NCBI GenBank assembly: GCA_903922545.1
Contig: CAIXUE010000042.1
Coordinates: forward strand, 1 to 15,484
Source of the DNA: an uncultured Alphaproteobacteria bacterium
GTDB lineage: Bacteria > Pseudomonadota > Alphaproteobacteria > Micropepsales > Micropepsaceae
Length of the DNA: 15,484 nucleotides
Reading direction: 5' to 3'
Below are positions 10,066 to 15,484 of the stretch, piece by piece. Below the pieces are notes generated by a model, which was not told the DNA's origin, did no database searches, and was given only the letters and a program-made list of their open reading frames with translations. Each line of letters opens with the position of its first letter. Position 1 is the stretch's first letter. The translations under genes were made by a program, and so were the position numbers.

Positions 10066-11453
10066 TGCGTCACGTGAAAAATCTTGGCTTGCTGGTGCTG
10101 GTGTTCGGCCTGATCGGGCTGGCGCAGGCCAATGCGGCAACCATTGAACGCATCGGCGCACCGGAAAAAGTCTGCATGCTGACCGGCGATACCGACTGGG
10201 AAAGCGGCAAGCCCACGGCGGCGCGGACCTATGCCAATTTCGGGCTGGATGCGGCCGATCTGGGCTATCCCATCGAGCATAAAGGCAAGCTGATCCTGAT
10301 GTTCGGTGACAGCTGGCCGACCATCCAGAAGCCCGGCACTTTAGCGGAAGATCCGCCCAATGACGCGGTGGGGATTGTGACCCGGACGCAGGCGCCGACC
10401 TCCGCTGCCTGCCTGGGCATGCAGATCCAGGATGTGGTGGGCCAGACCATGACCATCGAAGGCAAAGGCGCGCCGCTGAAAATTTACGCGCCCGCCACGG
10501 TGACGGGGCCGCAGAAAATCGAGCAGGGTTATTTCGATGTGCCCACCGGCGGGGTGAGCGTGGGCGGGGCGCTGTATGGATTTTTCTGGACCGATCATTG
10601 CGCCAAGGGCCATGCGGTAGGGCCGGGGCCTGATCCTTTGGCGCGGCCAAAAAACAAAGACGAGCATTGCCCCGAGGATAATGCGCTCAACAGCATTGGC
10701 CGGGGCGTGATGGCGCGGTCGGATGATAACGGGCGCACGTTCCACAATGCCGCCGACCTGCCGCCCGGTTTTGTTTATACCATCGCGGTGAATGAAGCGG
10801 CGGAGAAGGGCGCACCCGAAAGCAAGGACAGTCTGGTTTATATTCTGGGCGCGCCGCGTTACCGCGCCAGCGTGCCGTATTTGGCTGAGGCGCGGGTGGC
10901 CGATTTCGCCAAGCCTGCCGCCTGGCGGTTTTACGCCGGGCCGGGCAGCGACGGGCAGCCCAAATGGGTGGACGCGAAAGCCTGGGCCGCGAATTATTCG
11001 GTGACGGCGCCGCAAGGCTGGCATCCGCCGCCGGGAACGCAGCAGATATTTTCCGCCGAGGGCGGCAAGGAGGCTTGCGTCGGCGAAGCCTCGCTCACCT
11101 GGAACAAGGCGCTGAACAAGTGGCTGTTCTTCTACAATTGCCATGGCATCGAGGCGCGGGTGGCGGATCAGGTGTGGGGGCCGTGGTCGGCGCCCGCGAC
11201 CATTCTGGATCCGGCCAAGGATGATGTGAGCTGCAAGCTGGTGATGAGCCCCAAGGGCTGCGGCGCGCGGCGGGATTTCTGGCCCAGCCGGCGCACCGAC
11301 GCCAAGACGGTGGTGGGCGGCGGTTTTTATGCGCCGTTTGTGCTGAACCGCTACACCACGGGCAGCACGGACAACGCGGTGGTCTATTGGCTGGTTTCGA
11401 CCTGGAACCCGTATGAAGTGAGCGTGATGCGCTCAAGCATCGCGGTCCATTAA
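10065..11453 (+). CDS. Secreted DUF4185-like protein
   Basis: A 462-residue exported protein with a signal peptide (1-25, AQANA-A). Features fit DUF4185-type, beta-propeller-like proteins related to glycoside hydrolases: LILMFGDSWP (77-85), the DVPTGGVSVGGALYGFFW block (158-175), an Asp-box-like SDDNGRTF (219-226), and the closing VVYWLVSTWNPYEVSVM. Several Cys in the mature part (for example near 37, 116, 179, 202) could form disulfides. Substrate and activity are unknown; carbohydrate binding or cleavage is the family-level guess. The ATG at 10065 overlaps the VOC stop (TGATG); the preceding TTG would add one residue. Convergent with the small cysteine-rich gene, 4 bases apart. Confidence 0.75.
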   Translation: MRHVKNLGLLVLVFGLIGLAQANAATIERIGAPEKVCMLTGDTDWESGKPTAARTYANFGLDAADLGYPIEHKGKLILMFGDSWPTIQKPGTLAEDPPNDAVGIVTRTQAPTSAACLGMQIQDVVGQTMTIEGKGAPLKIYAPATVTGPQKIEQGYFDVPTGGVSVGGALYGFFWTDHCAKGHAVGPGPDPLARPKNKDEHCPEDNALNSIGRGVMARSDDNGRTFHNAADLPPGFVYTIAVNEAAEKGAPESKDSLVYILGAPRYRASVPYLAEARVADFAKPAAWRFYAGPGSDGQPKWVDAKAWAANYSVTAPQGWHPPPGTQQIFSAEGGKEACVGEASLTWNKALNKWLFFYNCHGIEARVADQVWGPWSAPATILDPAKDDVSCKLVMSPKGCGARRDFWPSRRTDAKTVVGGGFYAPFVLNRYTTGSTDNAVVYWLVSTWNPYEVSVMRSSIAVH

Positions 11454-11457
11454 GCCG

Positions 11458-11646
11458 CTATTGCCGGTTGCAGATATAATCCCAATGACAGTTGCCGGCG
11501 GCGTCACAGACGCAGGTCGGCTGCATGGATTTGCAGCCGAAGGGCAGGGTGGGTGCTTTGGGCATGACGCCGCATTCGGCAGCCACGGCGCCGTTCAAGG
11601 GCGCCAGAAGCCCGGCCAGAAGTGATGCAAAAAGAAGCCTGCGCAT
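11458..11646 (-). CDS. Tiny exported six-cysteine protein
   Basis: A 62-residue product: signal peptide to about residue 23 (ending AVAA), then a mature peptide of about 39 residues with six cysteines, Pro, Gly and Trp, including PTCVCDAAGNCHWDYICNR. Six cysteines in so short a peptide suggest three disulfides and a small stable fold in the periplasm or outside the cell. I do not recognise the family. The ATG at 11646 starts the signal peptide but has no good Shine-Dalgarno; a TTG at 11667 would add seven residues. It could be co-transcribed with the lipoprotein gene upstream on the same strand, although a palindromic repeat lies between them. Confidence 0.6.
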   Translation of the reverse strand: MRRLLFASLLAGLLAPLNGAVAAECGVMPKAPTLPFGCKSMQPTCVCDAAGNCHWDYICNRQ

Positions 11647-11699
11647 GGCTGGAGTATTGGCGGGCAATTGCGATCTGGCAAGGCTGCCCCCTCACCCTC

Positions 11700-11750
11700 G
11701 CGCACGCTGGTGCGTGCGCTCTTCCCTCTCCCACGGAGGGGAGAGGGAAG
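11700..11750. repeat. Two adjacent perfect palindromes between two small genes
   Basis: GCGCACGC (11700-11707) pairs with GCGTGCGC (11712-11719) around TGGT. CTTCCCTCTCCC (11721-11732) pairs with GGGAGAGGGAAG (11739-11750) around ACGGAG. The CCTCTCCC...GGGGAGAGGG pattern, with CCCTCACCC just before it (11689-11697), is typical of dispersed intergenic repeats in proteobacteria. On the minus strand it sits immediately after the lipoprotein stop, where it could slow RNA decay or end transcription, though no T-run follows. Confidence 0.65.
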
Positions 11751-11759
11751 TAGAAAAAG

Positions 11760-11945
11760 TTACTCGAACCAGCCGCTGAAGAAGGATTTGTGGGCGGGCG
11801 GCGCATCGGGCACCGGCGCGCCCAGGTGATTGAGGTCGCCCTTGAAGTCGTAGGGATCGCCGGGGTTGGGCGTGTAGCGCGGCAGCGCGCAGGCCGACAC
11901 GGTCAGGCCCAGGGCGCAGATGGCGATGATGGATGTGCGTTTCAT
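11760..11945 (-). CDS. Small lipoprotein
   Basis: A 61-residue protein whose N-terminus MKRTSIIAICALGLTVSAC is a lipoprotein signal with lipobox VSAC and lipidated Cys19, so it should be membrane-anchored. The mature part of 43 residues is Pro/Asp-rich (RYTPNPGDPYDFKGDLNHLG) and ends SFFSGWFE. No named family is recognised. A strong GGGAGGT lies 6 bases before the ATG, which supports this start and a real gene; a TTG at 11969 upstream is not needed. It reads away from the ftsB region, so its promoter must lie within 11946-12130. Confidence 0.7.
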   Translation of the reverse strand: MKRTSIIAICALGLTVSACALPRYTPNPGDPYDFKGDLNHLGAPVPDAPPAHKSFFSGWFE

Positions 11946-12131
11946 GAAGACCTCCCGTGCGAAGGTCAAACGGTACGCGGGCTTTGTAGTTGCGGAATGT
12001 CGGCGAAGTAAATTCGGCTTCAGCTTGGGCGCGGTGCCGTTTCTTTTTCGTCATGTTGACGGGCGGCAGTTATGAATTTGATCCGTGTACAGATCACTTC
12101 TTCCTTGGGCTTCTCAGCGTTCACAGACCAT

Positions 12132-12243
12132 CCTCCCCTTCGCGCGCGGAGCGCGCATGGAAGGGGAGGTGGTCGTAGCTGGCCGCAGGCCCAGGGCAGA
12201 AGGTCCCGTCGGCCTTGCTGCCGGCCGGAGGCCAGCGAAGACC
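12132..12243. repeat. Large nested palindromic element in the gene-free stretch
   Basis: Two structures in tandem. First, CCTCCCCTTC (12132-12141) pairs with GAAGGGGAGG (12160-12169); inside, GCGCGC (12142-12147) pairs with GCGCGC (12151-12156) around GGA, leaving a 3-base bulge. Second, an imperfect hairpin of about 30 bases per arm runs 12171-12203 against 12213-12243, for example GCTGGCC with GGCCAGC. GGAGGGGTTC follows at 12244-12253. It resembles the CCTCCCC...GGGGAGG repeats scattered through alphaproteobacterial genomes. The interval 11946-12341 otherwise holds the lipoprotein's upstream region and the ftsB control region; I see no gene in it, only short frames created by the repeat. 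Confidence 0.6.
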
Positions 12244-12284
12244 GGAGGGGTTCAACCATTAACGGGCGGTCCGCTAAGTTCCCG

Positions 12285-12350
12285 GAATCTTTAATGCTTT
12301 TCCTCTTGACGCCCCGAATCAGTGTGTGATTCGTTGCTTGAATGCGAATC
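12285..12350. promoter_or_regulatory. Cluster of four GANTC (CcrM-type) sites at the ftsB start
   Basis: GAATC at 12285-12289 and 12316-12320, GATTC at 12328-12332, and GAATC at 12346-12350 lie within 66 bases; the last is inside codons 2-3. The middle pair forms part of a perfect 7-bp inverted repeat, CGAATCA (12315-12321) with TGATTCG (12327-12333). TTGACG (12306-12311) is a possible -35 just before it. In alphaproteobacteria GANTC is methylated by CcrM and read by GcrA at cell-division promoters; that this applies here is inference. No clear Shine-Dalgarno precedes the ATG. Confidence 0.45.
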
Positions 12351-12653
12351 AAGCGTTCGGTCAGCCGTTTTTTCTGGGGTCTTGCTCTTCCCGCCTTCTC
12401 CTTGGCGGTGATTTCCTATTTCGGCACCTATGCCATCTGGGGCGAGCGCGGCCTGCTGCAGCTTGAAAATGTGCAGGCGCAGTTGGGCGTGCAGCAGCAG
12501 CAACTGGCGGCCACTGAGGGCGAACGCGACCGGCTTTATCACCGCATTCAGCTGATGGATCAGGGCGATCCGGATCTGGTTGAGGAACTGGCGCGCGGCC
12601 AGTTGATGGACGGCGCTCCCAATCAAGTTGCTGTTCCCCGCACAGCGCACTAG
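12342..12653 (+). CDS. ftsB: FtsB/DivIC-type septum formation initiator
   Basis: A 103-residue bitopic membrane protein: basic N-terminus MRIKRSVSRFF, a single membrane helix at about 13-33, then a Gln/Leu/Glu-rich coiled coil (about 36-72) and the conserved end DPDLVEELARGQL (76-88), which is the hallmark of the septum formation initiator family. FtsB works with FtsL and FtsQ in the divisome. Size and layout match the family; in alphaproteobacteria it is often found between eno and pdhA, as here. The ATG at 12342 has no obvious ribosome binding site and follows a cluster of GANTC sites. Symbol is by family and position, since FtsB-type proteins are poorly conserved. Confidence 0.88.
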   Translation: MRIKRSVSRFFWGLALPAFSLAVISYFGTYAIWGERGLLQLENVQAQLGVQQQQLAATEGERDRLYHRIQLMDQGDPDLVEELARGQLMDGAPNQVAVPRTAH

Positions 12654-12785
12654 CGCGCAACACGCATCTAGGTTTTCGGCGCAACGCGCACGGAAATTGC
12701 GCGAGCGGTCTAACCTTCGACAGGACCTTGCAAAGCGCTAATTCGGCCTTCCGAACAGTGTTCGCAGGGTGCAGCGCAACAAAAT

Positions 12786-12791
12786 TATAAT
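12786..12791 (+). promoter_or_regulatory. Candidate -10 box upstream of pdhA
   Basis: A perfect TATAAT stands out in a GC-rich gap 67 bases before the pdhA ATG. The best -35 is TTCGCA at 12761-12766, with a long 19-base spacer, so the promoter is tentative. Four copies of GCGCAA (one inverted) occur between 12655 and 12779. Confidence 0.3.
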
Positions 12792-12858
12792 CGCTTGCAA
12801 CCCTTTTTACCGTCTGCCAAAAAGCCCCCGGCCGTCCCTCCGAGAACACAAAAAGCCC

Positions 12859-13845
12859 ATGCCGGAACCCAAAACTGCTCCCAATATCGCCAACGCTGAA
12901 TCCCTCAAGAAAATGTATGCGGACATGCTGTTGATCCGCCGTTTTGAGGAGCGCGCCGGGCAGCTTTACGGCATGGGGCTTATTGGCGGGTTCTGTCACC
13001 TCTATATCGGCCAGGAGGCCGTGGTGGTGGGCATGCAGGCCGCCACCAGTCCCGAAGACCAGGTGATCACCGCCTATCGCGACCAGGGCCATATGCTGGC
13101 CTGTGGCATGGATCCCAAGGGCGTGATGGCCGAACTGACCGGTCGGTCGGGCGGTTACAGCCGCGGCAAGGGCGGTTCGATGCACATGTTCTCGTCCGAG
13201 AAGAAATTCTATGGTGGCCACGGCATTGTCGGCGCCCAGGTGCCGCAGGGCACGGGGCTGGCCTTCGCCAACCGCTATCGCGGCAACAAGGGCGTGTGCC
13301 TGACCTATTTCGGCGACGGCGCCGCCAACCAAGGCCAGGTTTATGAGAGCTTCAACATGGCCGAGCTGTGGAAGCTGCCGGTCGTGTACATCATCGAGAA
13401 CAACCAGTACGCCATGGGTACTTCGGTGGCACGGTCGTCGGCGCTGACGGATTTTTCCAAGCGCGGCGTGTCGTTCAACATTCCCGGCATGAAAGTGGAC
13501 GGGATGGATGTGGAAGCGGTGGAAACCGCCGGCAAGGAAGCCATTGCCCATTGCCGCGCCGGCAAGGGGCCGATCATCCTGGAGATGAACACTTATCGTT
13601 ATCGCGGCCATTCCATGTCGGACCCCGCCAAATACCGGCCCAAGGAAGAAGCCGCCGAGATGCGCGAAAAGCGCGACCCCATCGATCATTTCGGCCAGAA
13701 GCTGGTGCAGCGCGGCGTCGCCACCGAAAACGACCTGAAGATGATGGACACGGAAATCAAGCAGACCGTCATCGCATCGGCGAGTTTCGCCACCGAAAGC
13801 CCCGAGCCGGGAATTGAAGAACTCTACACGGATATAACAGTCTGA
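12859..13845 (+). CDS. pdhA: Pyruvate dehydrogenase E1 component, alpha subunit
   Basis: The alpha subunit of the two-chain E1 of the pyruvate dehydrogenase complex, 328 residues; it decarboxylates pyruvate with thiamine diphosphate. The ThDP motif is GDG (152-154) through NN (181-182), in [14 protein letters not shown]...[12 protein letters not shown]. Other family blocks are [12 protein letters not shown] (27-38), [10 protein letters not shown] (45-54), [17 protein letters not shown] (101-111), [11 protein letters not shown] and the loop [11 protein letters not shown] (246-256). The ATG at 12859 was chosen because the family homology starts near residue 14 and earlier starts at 12769 would add a basic segment not seen in bacterial homologs; no good Shine-Dalgarno is visible. 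The stop overlaps the pdhB start (TGATG), so alpha and beta chains are translationally coupled. Confidence 0.96.
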   Translation: MPEPKTAPNIANAESLKKMYADMLLIRRFEERAGQLYGMGLIGGFCHLYIGQEAVVVGMQAATSPEDQVITAYRDQGHMLACGMDPKGVMAELTGRSGGYSRGKGGSMHMFSSEKKFYGGHGIVGAQVPQGTGLAFANRYRGNKGVCLTYFGDGAANQGQVYESFNMAELWKLPVVYIIENNQYAMGTSVARSSALTDFSKRGVSFNIPGMKVDGMDVEAVETAGKEAIAHCRAGKGPIILEMNTYRYRGHSMSDPAKYRPKEEAAEMREKRDPIDHFGQKLVQRGVATENDLKMMDTEIKQTVIASASFATESPEPGIEELYTDITV

Positions 13846-15218
13846 TGTCCACCCAGATCCTGATGCCTGCGCTGTCGCCCACCATGGAAGAGGGCAAGCT
13901 TGCCCGCTGGCTGGTCAAGGAAGGCGACACCATCAAATCCGGCACCATTTTGGCCGAGATCGAAACCGACAAGGCCACCATGGAATTCGAAGCGGTGGAT
14001 GAAGGCCGCATCGGAAAGATTTTGGTGCCTGAAGGCAGCGAAGGCGTGAAAGTGAACGCGCCCATCGCCGTGCTGCTGGCGGATGGCGAAGATGCTTCTG
14101 CGGCGCCGTCCGCGCCCGCACCGAAAGCTGAAGCCCCCAAGGCTGATGCGCCCAAGGTTGAAGCAAAGACGGACGCGCCGGCCGCCCCGAAGTTTGAAAT
14201 CGCCGGTGATCCGTCGCTGCCGGAAGGCACCGAAATGGTGATGACCACGGTGCGCGATTCCTTGCGCGACGCCATGGCGGAGGAAATGCGCCGCGATCCG
14301 CTGGTGTTCCTGATGGGTGAGGAAGTTGCCCAGTATCAGGGCGCTTACAAAATCAGCCAGGGCCTGTTGCAGGAATTTGGCGAGAACCGCGTGATCGATA
14401 CGCCCATCACTGAGCACGGCTTTGCCGGTATCGGTGTGGGCGCGGCGTTCGACGGGCTGAAGCCGATTGTTGAATTCATGACCTGGAACTTCGCCATGCA
14501 GGCGATGGACCAGATCATCAACTCCGCCGCCAAGACGCGCTATATGTCGGGCGGCCAGATGAGCTGCCCCATCGTGTTCCGCGGCCCCAATGGCGCGGCC
14601 TCGCGCGTGGCGGCCCAGCACAGCCAGGATTATTCCAACTGGTATGCATCCGTGCCGGGCCTGACGGTGATCGCGCCCTATTTCGCGGCTGACGCCAAGG
14701 GATTGCTGAAAGCGGCGATCCGTTCGCCCAATCCGGTGATCTTCCTGGAAAATGAAATTGTTTACGGCCGTTCGTTTGAAGTGCCCAAGATTGACGATTT
14801 CGTGCTGCCCATCGGCAAGGCGCGTGTCGTCAAGCAGGGCAGCGCCGTCACCATCGTCACCTATTCGATCGGCGTGGGCCTGGTTCTGGAAGCCGCCCCC
14901 AAGCTGGCGGAAGAAGGCATCGATTGCGAGATCATCGATCTTCGTACCATCCGCCCGCTGGACATGGAAACCGTACTGGCGTCGGTAAAGAAGACCAACC
15001 GCCTGGTCACGGTGGAACAGGGCTGGCCGATCTGTTCGGTCGGCACGGAAGTAGCGTTCCAGGCGGTCAGTGAGGCGTTCGATTATCTGGATGCGCCGCC
15101 GGTCAAGGTGACGGGCAAGGACGTGCCGATGCCCTATGCCGCCAATCTTGAAAAACTGGCGCTGCCGACCGTGGCGGACGTTGTCGCCGCCGTTAAATCC
15201 GTCTGCTACCGGAGCTAA
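13845..15218 (+). CDS. pdhB: Pyruvate dehydrogenase E1 component, beta subunit, with N-terminal lipoyl domain
   Basis: The beta subunit of E1, 457 residues. It has an N-terminal lipoyl domain (1-80) with the lipoylation site Lys43 in ETDKATM, an Ala/Pro/Lys linker (about 84-125), then the transketolase-like E1-beta domain (about 130-455). Blocks of the latter are [54 protein letters not shown] and [14 protein letters not shown] lipoyl domain on E1-beta is characteristic of alphaproteobacteria and absent from E. coli or mammalian E1-beta. The domain is almost identical to that of the following E2 gene: 72 of the first 78 residues agree by hand count. The start overlaps pdhA by one base; pdhC begins 5 bases after the stop. 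Confidence 0.96.
   Translation: MSTQILMPALSPTMEEGKLARWLVKEGDTIKSGTILAEIETDKATMEFEAVDEGRIGKILVPEGSEGVKVNAPIAVLLADGEDASAAPSAPAPKAEAPKADAPKVEAKTDAPAAPKFEIAGDPSLPEGTEMVMTTVRDSLRDAMAEEMRRDPLVFLMGEEVAQYQGAYKISQGLLQEFGENRVIDTPITEHGFAGIGVGAAFDGLKPIVEFMTWNFAMQAMDQIINSAAKTRYMSGGQMSCPIVFRGPNGAASRVAAQHSQDYSNWYASVPGLTVIAPYFAADAKGLLKAAIRSPNPVIFLENEIVYGRSFEVPKIDDFVLPIGKARVVKQGSAVTIVTYSIGVGLVLEAAPKLAEEGIDCEIIDLRTIRPLDMETVLASVKKTNRLVTVEQGWPICSVGTEVAFQAVSEAFDYLDAPPVKVTGKDVPMPYAANLEKLALPTVADVVAAVKSVCYRS
13857..13900 (+). repeat. 44-base exact direct repeat shared by pdhB and pdhC lipoyl domains
   Basis: Bases 13857-13900 are identical to 15236-15279, and similarity with scattered third-position changes continues for about 230 bases. 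The copies are 1,379 bases apart in the same orientation and encode the start of the two lipoyl domains, so recombination between them would delete most of pdhB. Confidence 0.85.
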
Positions 15219-15223
15219 AGCCA

Positions 15224-15484
15224 GTGGCGACCAACATCCTGATGCCTGCGCTGTCGCCCACCATGGAAGAGGGCAAGCTGACCCGTTGGCTGGTCAAGGA
15301 AGGCGACACCATCAAGTCCGGCACCATCCTGGCCGAAATCGAAACCGACAAGGCGACGATGGAGTTCGAGGCGGTTGACGAAGGCAAGCTGGGCAAGATC
15401 CTGGTGCCCGAAGGCAGTGAAGGCGTGAAGGTCAATGCGCCCATCGCCATTCTGCTGGAAGAGGGCGAAAAACCCGGCGAGGTG
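15224..15484 (+). CDS. pdhC: Pyruvate dehydrogenase E2, dihydrolipoamide acetyltransferase (5' part)
   Basis: Only the first 87 codons are in the window. They encode a complete lipoyl domain ([15 protein letters not shown], with the lipoylation site Lys43 in ETDKATM) and the start of a linker. Position after pdhA-pdhB and the lipoyl domain identify it as the E2 chain, which transfers acetyl groups to CoA and forms the core of the complex; the catalytic domain lies beyond the edge, so this is by context. The start is a GTG at 15224 with GGAG at 15211-15214, aligned with the pdhB start (MATNILMPA against MSTQILMPA). The ATG at 15242 would cut into the domain. Confidence 0.88.
   Translation, partial: MATNILMPALSPTMEEGKLTRWLVKEGDTIKSGTILAEIETDKATMEFEAVDEGKLGKILVPEGSEGVKVNAPIAILLEEGEKPGEV

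Noticed and set aside
12072..12329. Small plus-strand open frames in the gap before ftsB
   Set aside because: They are read through the palindromic repeat, are Arg/Gly-rich, and have no ribosome binding site.
12361..13689. Minus-strand open frame (442 codons) across ftsB and pdhA
   Set aside because: Antisense shadow of pdhA; composition is His/Arg-rich and no motif is visible.

Overview
The window looks like a chromosomal segment of a GC-rich alphaproteobacterium. The basis is the run of housekeeping genes (secG, pyrG, kdsA, eno, an ftsB-type division gene, then pdhA-pdhB-pdhC), an E1-beta subunit that carries its own lipoyl domain, a KdsA with the metal-binding cysteine, and candidate CtrA and CcrM (GANTC) cell-cycle sites. 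No rRNA, tRNA, CRISPR array or complete insertion sequence was seen. The species cannot be named from this sequence.

Layout. 1-482: the 3' end of a gene whose product resembles the tail of a tyrosine recombinase, followed by AT-richer DNA with short repeats and a double-palindrome intergenic element. 483-2577: secG and pyrG. 2578-4217: a small Gln-rich exported protein (minus) divergent from an outer-membrane polysaccharide export protein (plus); a TTAA-N7-TTAA site lies between them. 4257-5731: kdsA and a secreted protein of unknown function. 5736-8284: a minus-strand block of four tightly packed genes (MAPEG, secreted phosphonatase-like HAD, secreted metallo-beta-lactamase-fold hydrolase, MAPEG) interrupting the plus-strand run. 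8396-11453: eno, a VOC/glyoxalase-family gene and a DUF4185-like secreted protein, each overlapping the next by one base. 11458-11945: two tiny exported proteins on the minus strand (a six-cysteine peptide and a lipoprotein) separated by a palindromic repeat. 11946-12341: a gene-free stretch with a second nested palindrome and a cluster of four GANTC sites. 12342-15484: ftsB-like gene, then pdhA, pdhB and the start of pdhC, which runs off the end.

How the genes fit together. Enolase makes phosphoenolpyruvate, which KdsA uses for the Kdo of lipopolysaccharide; pyruvate formed from it enters the pyruvate dehydrogenase complex. PyrG supplies CTP, also needed to activate Kdo. SecG helps export the many signal-peptide proteins here. 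The polysaccharide exporter, KdsA, the division protein and the exported proteins give the window an envelope and cell-cycle flavour. The parts least explained by known biology are the MAPEG-HAD-MBL-MAPEG block, the six-cysteine peptide, and the control sites upstream of the exporter and ftsB.
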